Shown piece after piece: positions 30,058 to 38,820 of a stretch of DNA of 64,000 nucleotides. The stretch comes from RYN-230 sp963717125 (GTDB taxonomy: Bacteria; Actinomycetota; Actinomycetes; Streptosporangiales; Streptosporangiaceae), in contig CAVQVG010000007.1 in NCBI GenBank assembly GCA_963717125.1, positions 248,001 to 312,000 on the forward strand, in the 5' to 3' direction. The position numbers and the translations under genes were made by a program. Position 1 is the first letter of the stretch, and each line of letters opens with the position of its first letter. The notes below the pieces were generated by a model. It was not told the origin of the DNA. It was given only the letters and a program-made list of their open reading frames with translations, and did not search any database.

Positions 30058-31017
30058 CTAGGACGGGCAGCCTCGCCCGGTGCCGCCGACCAGGTGCAGG
30101 CCCTGGGCGTACGCGGTCGCGGATTGCGCCCCGGTGATCTTCCCGGTGGCGGCCAGCCGGCCGAGCACGTGTGCCTCCCGGGTGCGGCCCCGCGCGTAGT
30201 GCGCGATCGGGTCGTCCGCGGACGGGCCCTGCACCAGACCCGCCAGCGTCGCCGCCTCGGGCAGCGTGAGGCCCGCCGGCGCGGTGCCGAAGTAGCCGCA
30301 ACTGGCCGCGGCCAGGCCGTAGTAGCCGTGCCCGAAGTAGGCGACATCGGCGTACATCCGCAGGATCTGCGCCTTGCTGTACGCCTGGTCGAGCTTGATG
30401 CCGAGCATCACCTGCTCCACCTCGGTGGGCAGCCCGCTGGCGCCGGGCGTGTAGAGCATCTTGGCCAGTTGCTGGTAGAGCGTGGCCCCGCCCTGCGCGG
30501 CGCCGTGCCCGGTGACCGTGGCGGCGGCCACCCGGGCCACCGCGAACGGGTCGATGCCGGGCTCGGAGTAGAACCGGTGGTCCTCGGTGGCGACCAGCGA
30601 CTCGGCGAACAGCGCCGGGACGGGCGCGCCCGGGTAGCCGACGTGATGCGCGTGGTCAATGGCGCGGGCCAGCGCGGGGGCGTTGTGCACCGAAGGGGTC
30701 GCCAGGTAGAGCACGCCGAACGTGACGCCGCCGAGCAGGAGGAGGGCCACCAGGACGGCCACCAGCCGGCGCAGCAGGCGGCGGCCGCGCCCGGGCCGGC
30801 GCCAGCGCGTCCGGTCCCGGCCGTCCCCGGCCGGGCCGTAGCCGCCGGGGCGGTAGTCGGCGGGGCGGTAGTCGCCGGGGCCCTGATCCGGGTACGGGGC
30901 GGTGTCCCGGTAGGGGTCGCCGGACGTGACACCGTACGGCAGCGGCGCGGTCTGCGGGTCATACCCGAGCCGCGCCGCGGCTGGATCGCCCTCCCAGGCC
31001 GGTCCCCGTGCAGTCAT
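30058..31017 (-). CDS. stand-alone GT51 peptidoglycan glycosyltransferase (transglycosylase-domain protein)
   Basis: 319 aa. A Pro/Tyr-rich cytoplasmic N-terminus (~75 residues), one transmembrane helix (LVAVLVALLLLGGVTFGVLY), then a GT51 domain with the catalytic Glu motif ATEDHRFYSEPGID and GGATLYQQLAKMLY. No transpeptidase domain follows, so it is a monofunctional polymerase acting on lipid II outside the membrane. The usual GGSTITQQ is altered to GGATLYQQ. It converges with gtrA. Confidence 0.85.
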   Translation of the reverse strand: MTARGPAWEGDPAAARLGYDPQTAPLPYGVTSGDPYRDTAPYPDQGPGDYRPADYRPGGYGPAGDGRDRTRWRRPGRGRRLLRRLVAVLVALLLLGGVTFGVLYLATPSVHNAPALARAIDHAHHVGYPGAPVPALFAESLVATEDHRFYSEPGIDPFAVARVAAATVTGHGAAQGGATLYQQLAKMLYTPGASGLPTEVEQVMLGIKLDQAYSKAQILRMYADVAYFGHGYYGLAAASCGYFGTAPAGLTLPEAATLAGLVQGPSADDPIAHYARGRTREAHVLGRLAATGKITGAQSATAYAQGLHLVGGTGRGCPS

Positions 31018-31281
31018 CCGCGTCGCTCCGTCTGATCGAAGGCCCCGTCCCTGGACATCGCCGGACTTACCCAGTAGGGCAACGTAAAACCATCGGCCGG
31101 AGTGCCAGCCGCGGGCAGGCCGTTGCGCTGCGGCGCGGGGCGCGCGCGGCCGGTGGGTTGCGGCACTCGGCCGCGACGGGTTAGCGGTTACCTGGCAGCG
31201 GGCATAGAGCGGATGGTCTCCCCGGTTGTGCTGGTTGGCGAATGCCTGTCAGCAGCCCGACCGTTCACCTGGAGCGCCGCA

Positions 31282-31751
31282 ATGGAAGTCAAGGAACTCG
31301 GCCACCTCGTCCTGTATGTGCGCAACCTGGATAGTTCCGCCTCCTTCTACCGGGACGTGCTCGGCTGGCGCCAGATCATGGGCGGCCCCGGGGACGAACC
31401 ACAGCCGTTCCGCGCCGCCGCGTTCTCCGCGCCCGGCGGGCGGACCCATCACGAGCTGCTGCTGATCGAGGTCGGCGACGACGCGGCCGGCCTCCGCCCG
31501 GGCGGCGGGTCGGGCTCTACCACTTCGGCCTCAAGGTCGGCGACAGCGACGACGAGTTGCGCGACGCGCTGGCCACGATGCACGCAAACCAGGTCAACGT
31601 GGTCGGGGCCAGCGACCACACGGTGACGCACAGCCTGTACATCACCGACCCGGACGGCAACGAGATCGAGCTGTACGTGGACGTGCCCGGCGTGGACTGG
31701 CGCAACGACCCGTCCCTGTTCGCCGCCCCGATCCGCCCGCTCACCCTGTAG
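31282..31751 (+). pseudogene. VOC family protein, frameshifted
   Basis: The N-terminal half (MEVKELGHLVLYVRNLDSS, FYRDVLGWRQI) lies in the frame of ATG 31282; the C-terminal half (YHFGLKVGDSDDELRDAL, HSLYITDPDGNEIELY) lies one frame away. A missing base within the G-rich stretch 31500-31514 would explain the break; restored length is about 156 aa. Glyoxalase-fold protein of unknown substrate. Real mutation and sequencing error cannot be separated. The 31018-31281 gap before it shows no gene. Confidence 0.75.
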
Positions 31752-31790
31752 CGCCTCGCCGCCCCGATCCGGCGCTCACGCTGTAGCGCG

Positions 31791-32543
31791 TTACGTGTAG
31801 TAGATGCTGGGGACCGGCGGGAGCGGGGCGGGGGTGTCCCGGGTCAGCGTGTCACCTGCCGACCGGCCCATCAGCCAGGCGAGGATGTCCGCTTCCGTGC
31901 CGCTGATGCGCGCGGGGCTCTCGGTGGGGCCGGCGGTGGGGGCGCCGGGGCCGTGGAGCTGGAACGAGCGGCCGGTGTCGGTGGCGTCCAGCTGAGCGGA
32001 CAGCGGGGCCAGGTTGCGCTCGTCGTTCAGGCTCTGCACGGCCCGGTCCAGCATCCGGGCCGTCCACCCGGCGGGCCAGGACTCCGGTCCGAACCCGTCG
32101 TTCAGGTCCACGTGGTGGATGAGCACCTCAGCCAGCCGGGACACGGGGACGTGCCCGGCCGGCGTCTCGTGGCCAGTGGTCCAGGTCACCGTGTGCCGCC
32201 ACGCGTCCGGCGGCATGGCCGCGGCCGCTTGTGCCAATGCGGCCGCAGTCCGGCCCACGTCTTCGACCAGTTCCGCCGCCGGGCGCCCGGCGCCGTCCTC
32301 GATGGCTTGAGCGCGGGCGGTCACGCTTGGGTACTCGTAGCCCGGCTGCCCGGTCCGCGCTGCGGTGAGCAGGCGGGTGCCGCCCTCGGCGTTGCGCGCC
32401 AGGTGGGACAGCACGTGCCCGCGGCTCCAGCCGGGCAGCAGGGACGGTCCCCGGGCTTCGGCGTCGGTGAACCCGTCGAGGTCGCCGATCAGCGCGGCGG
32501 TGGCGTTGTCCAGGTCGGTGAGCAACTCGGCGATCGCCTGCAC
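31791..32543 (-). CDS. mycothiol-dependent maleylpyruvate isomerase family protein
   Basis: 250 aa, four-helix DinB-like bundle with zinc-ligand candidates GHVLSHLARNAEG (His) and RLAEVLIHHVDLNDG (Glu/His), followed by a C-terminal sterol-carrier-like part. The family includes actinobacterial mycothiol-dependent isomerases and S-transferases. Divergent from the ArsR-SRPBCC gene, with a shared 62-bp intergenic region holding the palindrome. Confidence 0.82.
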   Translation of the reverse strand: MQAIAELLTDLDNATAALIGDLDGFTDAEARGPSLLPGWSRGHVLSHLARNAEGGTRLLTAARTGQPGYEYPSVTARAQAIEDGAGRPAAELVEDVGRTAAALAQAAAAMPPDAWRHTVTWTTGHETPAGHVPVSRLAEVLIHHVDLNDGFGPESWPAGWTARMLDRAVQSLNDERNLAPLSAQLDATDTGRSFQLHGPGAPTAGPTESPARISGTEADILAWLMGRSAGDTLTRDTPAPLPPVPSIYYT

Positions 32544-32568
32544 GCCCCCATAGTGGCACGCTAATCCG

Positions 32569-32600
32569 TTGACATTATGCAGGTAACTACCTGCATAATG
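32569..32600 (+). promoter_or_regulatory. palindromic operator overlapping a leaderless promoter
   Basis: TTGACA at 32569-32574 and CATAAT at 32594-32599 form a promoter whose start point would fall at or next to GTG 32606, giving a leaderless mRNA. A perfect palindrome with 13-bp arms (32573-32585 and 32588-32600, 2-bp centre) covers the spacer and -10. An ArsR-type homodimer site is the natural reading, probably for the product of the next gene; it could also control the divergent gene. Confidence 0.75.
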
Positions 32601-32605
32601 AGAGC

Positions 32606-33415
32606 GTGAGCCCCGAAGCGAGAGCGATGGACTCGGTCTTCAAAGCACTGGCCGACCCCACCCGGCGGCTGCTGCTCGACCGGCTACGCGAGCACAACGG
32701 CCAGACGCTGAGCGAGCTGTGCGAACGCCTGGCGATGGCCCGCCAGTCGGCGACCCAGCATCTCGACGTCCTTGAGCAGGCCAACCTCGTAACCGTCGTG
32801 CGGCGCGGGCGGGAACGGCTGCACTACCTCAACCCGGCGCCGATCCACGAGATCGAGGAGCGCTGGATCTCGGTGTTCGACAAGCCCCGGCTGCAAGCGA
32901 TCAGTGCGATCAAGAACCAGGCAGAGGAGTACGCCATGACCAACGCACCCACGTCCGTGCCGACCTACGTCTACGTCACCTATATCCGCGCCAGCGCGGA
33001 GCAGGTGTGGCAGGCCCTGACCGACGCGGACCTGACGGCGCGCTACTGGGGGCACGCCAACGTCTCGGATTGGCAGCCGGGTTCGGCCTGGGAGCACCGG
33101 CGCGTCGACGGATCGGGCGCCGTTGACGTCGTCGGCCGGGTGCTCGAGGCTGAGCCCCCGACACGCCTGGTCATCACCTTCGAGGACGCTCCTGACGCCG
33201 AATCACCAAGAGAACCGTCGGTTGTCACCTTTCTCGTCGAACCGCACCACGACATCGTCCGCCTCACCGTGACCCACGAGAATCTCGCCAACCTGGCGAT
33301 GCTCAGCGGGATTTCGCAGGGCTGGCCGGCCGTGCTGGCGAACCTCAAGTCGCTGCTCGAGACCGGCGAGGTCCTCCCGCAGGCGCCGTGGGAGATGTAT
33401 CGCGCGCACACCTGA
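32606..33415 (+). CDS. ArsR-family regulator fused to an SRPBCC (AHSA1-like) domain
   Basis: 269 aa. Residues about 8-100 form an ArsR winged helix (FKALADPTRRLLLDRL, SELCERLAMARQSATQHLDVL recognition region, RRGRERLHYLNP). Residues about 112-269 are an SRPBCC/AHSA1 ligand-binding domain (ASAEQVWQALTDADLTARYW). No ArsR metal-site cysteines are seen, so the SRPBCC domain may sense a hydrophobic ligand (inference). GTG 32606 is supported by the promoter spacing; ATG 32627 is the alternative. An internal ATG at 32937 could also release the SRPBCC domain alone. Confidence 0.87.
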   Translation: MSPEARAMDSVFKALADPTRRLLLDRLREHNGQTLSELCERLAMARQSATQHLDVLEQANLVTVVRRGRERLHYLNPAPIHEIEERWISVFDKPRLQAISAIKNQAEEYAMTNAPTSVPTYVYVTYIRASAEQVWQALTDADLTARYWGHANVSDWQPGSAWEHRRVDGSGAVDVVGRVLEAEPPTRLVITFEDAPDAESPREPSVVTFLVEPHHDIVRLTVTHENLANLAMLSGISQGWPAVLANLKSLLETGEVLPQAPWEMYRAHT

Positions 33416-33444
33416 GACGGCAGGCGCCGCAGCGTTTCCCCTAG

Positions 33445-33500
33445 CCACTCCAGGCACGACTCACCCACTCCACGCACGACTTATCCACTCCACGCGCGAC
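33445..33500. repeat. three tandem 20-bp repeats
   Basis: ccactccaggcacgac, ccactccacgcacgac and ccactccacgcgcgac start at 33445, 33465 and 33485, each unit 20 bp with a variable 4-nt spacer. They fill the gap before the DinB-like gene. The period of about two helical turns would place bound protein on one DNA face. Confidence 0.7.
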
Positions 33501-33520
33501 CGCAGAAGGAAGAAGACCTG

Positions 33521-34030
33521 ATGGACACCACCCCGCTCCGGGACGCCTACCGAGCGCTCCTGGACGCCGCCGCCACAGTGGCCGACTCCGGTGACAGCAG
33601 CGCCGTCCCGCCGGCCGGCGGCTGGAACGCCGACCAGATTCTGGCGCACGTCTCGCTCGTCAGTGCCGGCACCATCGCCGCGGCCTCCTCGGTCGCTTCC
33701 GGCGCGAACACGACGTACGACAACCGCACAACGCTCGACACCTGGACCATCGAACGCGTCATCGCGCTCGCCGACGGCAACGCCGGACTTCAGGACCGCA
33801 TCCGCCGCCAGGGCGACGCCCTCTGCGCGTTCGGCGGGCCGATGCTGAGCGAGGCCGAGCTAGAGACCCTGGTGCCCACCCTGCTCCTATCCAACGACAC
33901 CGTCCTCGTCAATCAGCCCATGCCACTGCGGGACCTCATCACCGGCCTGGCAGCAGTGGAACTGCCCGGCCATACGGAACAGCTCCTGGCCCTACTACCG
34001 GACGGTGCCCGGGCCGCAGCCACAGCGTGA
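33521..34030 (+). CDS. DinB-like/MDMPI N-terminal-like helical protein
   Basis: 169 aa, mostly helical; GGWNADQILAHVSLV near residue 30 resembles the first metal-ligand helix of DinB/MDMPI proteins, but the other His ligands are not obvious. gaaggaagaag precedes ATG 33521. Same direction as and 105 bp downstream of the ArsR-SRPBCC gene, so it may belong to its regulon. Function unknown. Confidence 0.75.
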   Translation: MDTTPLRDAYRALLDAAATVADSGDSSAVPPAGGWNADQILAHVSLVSAGTIAAASSVASGANTTYDNRTTLDTWTIERVIALADGNAGLQDRIRRQGDALCAFGGPMLSEAELETLVPTLLLSNDTVLVNQPMPLRDLITGLAAVELPGHTEQLLALLPDGARAAATA

Positions 34031-34138
34031 TCTTCGGACGTGTGGCGACGGGCAGCCCGGGCAGGCGCCCAGGCATTGAGGCTTTTCATCCTCCTGAGCC
34101 CGCGGTCGTTGGTGCACGCGGCGGAGCCCAGCAATGGA

Positions 34139-34543
34139 TCACTGGCTGGGGAACGGTGTCAACGGGGACTTATCCCCAACAAGCCAGACATGACCGAACG
34201 GGTCGGTGAATCCGCCCTGCCGGTGAACGCCCCACAGCGCCTGATGGTCGGTGATCTCATCGCGTGAGCCGTCCGCCCCCGCCGCCAAGGCCCGGGCGAT
34301 GAACGCGTCCGCATCATCGCAGAACACCTCTACCCGCACCGTCGTCGCGCCGGGCGACGCCGGGCTATCGAACCCGGTGCTCGTCGGCTCATGCAGGAAG
34401 AACGGCGCTCCGTCGATCTCCAGGCCCACGACGCTGCCGAGGTTCCACAACTCGGTGGCACCGAGCGCCCGCTTGTACCAGTCGGTAGCGGCAGCCGCAG
34501 ACGGCACCGCCAGCATGAGGGAGATATGCATACTGCCTGCCAC
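34139..34543 (-). CDS. VOC family protein
   Basis: 134 aa glyoxalase-fold protein of the PhnB/YycE-like type (SLMLAVPSAAAATDWYKRAL, TTVRVEVFCDDADAF, GFTDPFGHVWLVGDK). GTG 34543 with AAGGGG 8 nt upstream is preferred over ATG 34531. Last protein gene before tRNA-Pro. The 34544-34788 gap holds no other recognisable feature. Confidence 0.78.
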   Translation of the reverse strand: MAGSMHISLMLAVPSAAAATDWYKRALGATELWNLGSVVGLEIDGAPFFLHEPTSTGFDSPASPGATTVRVEVFCDDADAFIARALAAGADGSRDEITDHQALWGVHRQGGFTDPFGHVWLVGDKSPLTPFPSQ

Positions 34544-34788
34544 CCTCAGAGCCCCTTTCAGCCAGCGAGCGCCGTGCACACCCATGCGAGCCTAAAGCCC
34601 CAGCAGCGAACGCCGCCGCGCAGCGCCAGGCAGCGGCACAACCGCCAGGGCACGAACTCCAGGTTGGTTGCCCCGCGACACCAACAAGAGCAACGCGATC
34701 ACGGGGTGGGCCGTGGGAGGCGCGGGCGGTGAGGGTGCGCTGTGGCGGTGAAGGGGACCCGGAAGTCCTGTAGTCTGACGGCTGGCAA

Positions 34789-34864
<76 letters not shown>

Positions 34865-34911
34865 GAGAGGTCGCAGGTAGAGCGGCTGCATTGGTCTAGA
34901 CCGCTAGCGTC

Positions 34912-34932
34912 TTGGGGACCATTTGGGGACCA
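34912..34932 (+). repeat. integrase arm-type repeats, left end of element A
   Basis: TTGGGGACCA at 34912-34921 and again at 34923-34932, an 11-bp period, 47 nt inside the att core. The same 10-mer occurs at the other end of the element (51380-51389), as expected for integrase arm-binding sites. Confidence 0.6.
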
Positions 34933-34941
34933 GCCACTCCC

Positions 34942-36118
34942 CTAGCTGGCTCCCAGGTGGGCGCTGAGCGCCTGGCCTGCGCTTTCGATCGACCGCACGT
35001 CTGGGTGCAGATAGAGCTGGGTCGTGGTCAGGGAGCCGTGCCCGGCGATCTTCTGAAGTACGTGCACTGGGACACCTGCGTCAGCCATCCAAGTCAGCCC
35101 TGTGTGCCGCAGGCCATGTCGTCGCAGGTACGAGTACCCGAGTTCAGTGACTACGTCATCCCAGTGCGTGGCGTCCCGCAGCACGGCGGTGGTGATGCGC
35201 CCGCCACGCGGGCCGGTAAACAGACGTGCCATCGGGTCATCGCTGATCGCATCCAGCCGCCGGGTGACAAGCGGGCGTATCTCGGTGATGATCGGCACGA
35301 GCCGGGATCTCCTGCCCTTGGTGCCCTTGTCGATCAGACCGCCAGGGCCAGGTGTGGTCTGGCGGCGGACACGCCAGAGCCATTTGTCGCGGTCAATGTC
35401 AACTCGGCGCACTCCTGACGTCTCACCGATGCGCGCCGCGGTGCAGGCGGTGTACTCCACGACGTCGCCCCATCCAGCGAACTGATCCGCCGACCTGGCC
35501 ACGAGCGCGGCGGCGAGTTGCCCAAGTGCGTCCCAGTCACGCAGCGCCAGGGCGCGAGGGTCGGCCAGCTCGTCTTCAGCCATCTGATATTCACGCTGCC
35601 AGCCGGTGACCTTCGCGGGGGTTGCGAGCGATGATGCCGTCGCGCAAAGCCTGATCGAGGACCCGGACGAGTATCGCGAGGCTGTTCTTGATGGTTGACC
35701 GGCCACATCCGTCAGCTATCCAGCCATAGACGGCACGGTCAACAACCCCATAGCTGATCATCCGGACTGCGACATGACCAAGCACCGGGACGACACGCTT
35801 ATGCCATCCGGCCATATAAGGGTCTAGTGTTTTCCGTTCCAGGCCGCGCACGGCGAGAGGCATCACGATATCGCCGTAGTCAGCGAGAGTTCTGACGGCC
35901 ATAGCCGGATCTACACCAGCACGCGCCATATCGCGCATAAGATCAATCCATGCGTCTGCGGCATTTGCTGTTTCCGCTGATTCGGACAGGGAATGACGGC
36001 TGTTAGTCGCTGGGTCAATCCACCGGACTCTGGCCTTATAGGGCTTTGGGCGCCCCTCTCGGTACTCAACGTCAGCCGACAGTGAAACCCCGATGGGGAA
36101 CTGCTGTGATCGGTTCAT
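34942..36118 (-). pseudogene. int: tyrosine recombinase/integrase, frameshifted
   Basis: The N-terminal part (MNRSQQFPIGVSLSADVEY, core-binding helices to GIIARNP) and C-terminal catalytic part (AKVTGWQREYQMAEDE, AARIGETSGV, HGLRHT, GHGSLTTTQLYLHP) are in different frames. They join if one G is removed from the run of five at 35617-35621; restored length is about 391 aa. The catalytic Arg, His-x-x-Arg, His and Tyr are all present. It would integrate and excise element A at tRNA-Pro. ATG 36118 overlaps the xis stop (ATGA). Sequencing error, true loss and translational frameshifting are all possible. Confidence 0.85.
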
Positions 36119-36333
36119 TCAGTCTGATCCCCCGGATCTATGCGCCGGTTACTCAGCCACTCCTGCACATCAGCAGGACTATAGCGGACTACCCCGAACG
36201 ACAGCCGTACGAACGGCGGCCCCTGCGGAGGTTCTGCGGTTCGCCATCTACGGATAGTAGACGGGTTGACTTTCACTATGCGCGCAAGCTGTTCAGTCGT
36301 ATACCACTGCTCGCCGAGCGTAACGGTAACCAC
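36115..36333 (-). CDS. xis: excisionase (MerR/HTH_17-type)
   Basis: 72 aa winged-helix protein: WYTTEQLARIVKVNPSTIRRW recognition region followed by VVRYSPADVQEWL. Small basic excisionases of this type direct Int towards excision. GTG 36333 with AAGGGAG upstream; overlaps int by 4 nt. A TTGACA that forms part of the palindrome at 36363-36378 lies just upstream, so the xis-int pair is probably under the element's regulator. Confidence 0.85.
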   Translation of the reverse strand: MVTVTLGEQWYTTEQLARIVKVNPSTIRRWRTAEPPQGPPFVRLSFGVVRYSPADVQEWLSNRRIDPGDQTE

Positions 36334-36362
36334 TTTGTCTCCCTTTGAACCTGCACTTGCCC

Positions 36363-36378
36363 TGACACTTAAATGTCA
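36363..36378. promoter_or_regulatory. element palindrome 1 (TGACACTTAAATGTCA)
   Basis: Outer TGACA/TGTCA and central TTAA are symmetric. Upstream of xis-int; on the minus strand the right arm reads TTGACA, so bound protein would cover a -35 box. Confidence 0.7.
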
Positions 36379-36391
36379 ACGCTGGACCCGA

Positions 36392-37936
36392 TCATGCTGC
36401 CTGCTGCTGGGCGTTGACGCTAAGCCCGTGCTCGTGGGCTAGTTCTTCGCGTCCGGCTTCGCGCCGCCTGCGCGCGAGGTCGGCGGCGGTGTTGGCGAGG
36501 AAGGCGTCCCCGGTGGTTTTCCAGCCGGTTCCGGTGTACCGGAGACCGCCAATGATCAGAGTGGTCTCTTCTTCGGTGTGATCGGCGGTGCGGATCGGCT
36601 CGTGTTCCGGCCCGGCTGTCTCGTTGCGCCGGTAGAAGATCCGGACATTGCGGAGGGCACCGAAGGTGACGGAATAGCGGCGTCCTTTGGTGAGGAAGTG
36701 GCCCCCGAATCCGAGCATGTGTGCCCAGCGCCGCAACGAGTTGTAGTCGGATTCGCGGCCGAGCATCCAGCATGCGTGGATGAGCCGTTCGGCATGATTG
36801 CCGTCTGGATTTGAGTGCAGGTCGATGGTGTCGCCGGTGATGCGGGCTGAGGTGTGCCCGGTTATTTCGGTGGCTTTGGTTGCGTATTTGGCGAGGTAAC
36901 CGGCGACCATGGTGTCGGTGATCGTGTTGCTGCCGCGCATGGTGATGACACGCACGTCTATCTGGTCACCCCATCCGATGCGCCATCCATTGGGCTGGGC
37001 GGGGTGGGTTGGGGTGGTGAAGGCGATGACGTGGGCGGCGTAGCGTATGGCGTCGTCCAGGTCGGCGGCGGTGATTTCGGCTGGTGGCGGGACGATCGCG
37101 TCCAGGTCGGTGGGGTCGATGCCGTCGAGGCGGAGCAGGGCGTGGAAGTGGACGGCTCCGCGTGCCTGGAATTCGGCGGCTTTGCCGTGGGAGACCCGGA
37201 TCGGGGGCACGGCACGGTACTTGCCGTCTGCGCACGGGATCCGGGCCGGGGGGATGTGGCGGCGGCGGGCTTGCTGGGCGAGGTGGCGTTCGATGGCCTG
37301 CTTGGTGCGCCGCCACAGTTCCCCGGCGGCGTTGTTCCACACGGCGTGCGTGTCGTAGTCGTAGCAGTCCGGGCAGATGGGCTGGCCGAGCTGGGGGTCG
37401 CTGGTTTCGTGGCGGGCGAAGCAGACGATCGGTATGCCGTGCGGGCAGGTTCCGGCTTCGCGGCGGGCGTGGCACGGATCGGGGCGGCATCGGCAGCGGG
37501 AGCGGTCGGTGCAGGTGTGGTGGCGGATTGCCCGGGCGTGGACGGGTCCGAAGGAGGGGGCGGTGAAGGTGGCGAAGACGGCTGGGTGGGCGGTGACGGT
37601 TTCGGGGACGCCTTTGCCACCGGCCAGGCCGGAGCGGATGACATGGTAGGCGTCGCGGCGGTAGGTCTCGGCGCAGGAGGGGCAGACCGCGGTGCGGCGG
37701 TTGCCGCATGCTTTGTAGATCACCTGGTCGGGCATGGCGAGAGTGGAGACCGAGCGCAGGAGTTCTCCGGTGCGGGGGTCGATGATCCGCAGGTCGCCGT
37801 ACAGGCGGATGGGGTGGGTGCATCCGGCGGCGGGCCAGATGTGATCGAGCCAGGTGAAGTAGCCATCACCGCCCCGGGTGAGCGCGGCGTCGATGGCCCA
37901 CGGCGAGGATGACCCGGAGGTCGCGTAAGTGGTCAC
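36392..37936 (-). CDS. RepSA-like replication initiator
   Basis: 514 aa. Cys/His clusters typical of actinomycete RepSA (CGNRRTAVCPSCAETY, HTCTDRSRCRCRPDPC, CPHGIPIVCF, PICPDCYDYD) lead to an HFH motif at residues 263-265 (GAVHFHALLRLDG) and YLAKYATKA, the presumed metal-binding and nicking Tyr motifs of a HUH rolling-circle initiator. GTG 37936 overlaps the stop of the upstream gene (GTGA). It would nick the excised circle to replicate element A before transfer. Confidence 0.88.
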   Translation of the reverse strand: MTTYATSGSSSPWAIDAALTRGGDGYFTWLDHIWPAAGCTHPIRLYGDLRIIDPRTGELLRSVSTLAMPDQVIYKACGNRRTAVCPSCAETYRRDAYHVIRSGLAGGKGVPETVTAHPAVFATFTAPSFGPVHARAIRHHTCTDRSRCRCRPDPCHARREAGTCPHGIPIVCFARHETSDPQLGQPICPDCYDYDTHAVWNNAAGELWRRTKQAIERHLAQQARRRHIPPARIPCADGKYRAVPPIRVSHGKAAEFQARGAVHFHALLRLDGIDPTDLDAIVPPPAEITAADLDDAIRYAAHVIAFTTPTHPAQPNGWRIGWGDQIDVRVITMRGSNTITDTMVAGYLAKYATKATEITGHTSARITGDTIDLHSNPDGNHAERLIHACWMLGRESDYNSLRRWAHMLGFGGHFLTKGRRYSVTFGALRNVRIFYRRNETAGPEHEPIRTADHTEEETTLIIGGLRYTGTGWKTTGDAFLANTAADLARRRREAGREELAHEHGLSVNAQQQAA

Positions 37937-38820
37937 CCGGCGGCACCGTCCCCGGTGCTGAACAGGGTGAGCTGGGTGTAGCGCGGGCCGCGCAGCGAGG
38001 CGCACACGTGGTCGTACCACTGGTAGGCGTAGCGGGGGCAGTTGGCGCAGTTGAGGTGGCGGGTCTGGCATCCGGGCAGGGGTGGGTGGCGGCGGGCGGC
38101 GTAGGACCAGGCCATGGAGTCAGCGGAGGTGAGCAGGTGCCCGGACTGGGTGAGGCCGCTGATTTTGAAGCCGAAGCCGTGCAGCCGGGTGATGCCGCGT
38201 GCGTGCAGCGCGGTGATGAGGGCGTGGATTTCGGTGGTGGCCTGGCGGCGGCAGACCGAGCCGAGGCCAACCAGGGGTTCAGTGGTGAGGTTGATCCCAT
38301 GGTGCTCGTACAGGTCGGCGCAGTGCAGGTAGTCGGTGAGGGTCCAGCCTTGCAGGACCGGGATGACCGGCAGTTCAGGGTCCAGGCTGCGGAGGTGAAG
38401 GAGGTTGGCGACGGTGCGCCGCTGATGGGCGGTGACGGGCAGCCCGGTGCGGGCAGTGATGAACAGCTCGCACATCCAGTCTTGCGGGGCGGCCCAGGCC
38501 AGGTGGCCGATGTCGTCGCGGTAGCGGCGGATACGCGCGGCGTACTCGCGGGGGGTGGGGCCGTGCTCCCAGGAGCCGTGGCTGGATAGCTCGGTGAAGC
38601 CACCCGAATCCAGGGCCCACGGTGACCGGGCGGCCGGGAACCTCTTGTAACTGCGCAGCCGCCGGTCGGAGATGAACAGCGGGATGTGGGCGGTGCGCAG
38701 CCAGCCGGGATGGTGGGTGCCCAGGTAGAACGTCAGCGGCCAGGAGCCGGTGTTCGCCCCCGTGCCCGGGACCGGGTGGGTTCCGGGCGCGAGAGCCAGC
38801 ATCGGGCTGGAAGTGGTCAC
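37933..38820 (-). CDS. DpdA/TGT-like deazapurine DNA-modification family protein
   Basis: 295 aa resembling the TIM barrel of tRNA-guanine transglycosylase: ALDSGGFTELS (TGT has DSGGF with the active-site Asp), APQDWMCE, PVIPVLQGWTLTDYL (TGT VQGG region), GLGSVCRR, and a Cys/His cluster (CANCPRYAYQWYDHVC) suggesting the zinc site. DpdA proteins insert 7-deazaguanine bases into DNA. This one is short and has no preQ0 genes around it, so it would draw on host preQ0. GTG 38820; overlaps rep by 4 nt. Family assignment from memory, activity inferred. Confidence 0.65.
   Translation of the reverse strand: MTTSSPMLALAPGTHPVPGTGANTGSWPLTFYLGTHHPGWLRTAHIPLFISDRRLRSYKRFPAARSPWALDSGGFTELSSHGSWEHGPTPREYAARIRRYRDDIGHLAWAAPQDWMCELFITARTGLPVTAHQRRTVANLLHLRSLDPELPVIPVLQGWTLTDYLHCADLYEHHGINLTTEPLVGLGSVCRRQATTEIHALITALHARGITRLHGFGFKISGLTQSGHLLTSADSMAWSYAARRHPPLPGCQTRHLNCANCPRYAYQWYDHVCASLRGPRYTQLTLFSTGDGAAG

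Noticed and set aside
32606..33415. ArsR and SRPBCC as two frameshifted genes wrongly joined
   Set aside because: The frame is continuous, the linker is reasonable and ArsR-SRPBCC fusions of this length are a known arrangement.
33445..33500. CRISPR array
   Set aside because: Only three units with 4-nt spacers and no cas genes nearby.
38375..38816. Long open frame continuing the DUF2637 gene through the DpdA-like gene
   Set aside because: It overlaps a clearly coding gene by over 400 bp and its residues there are Pro/Arg-rich shadow sequence. A frameshift near 38941 explains it better.
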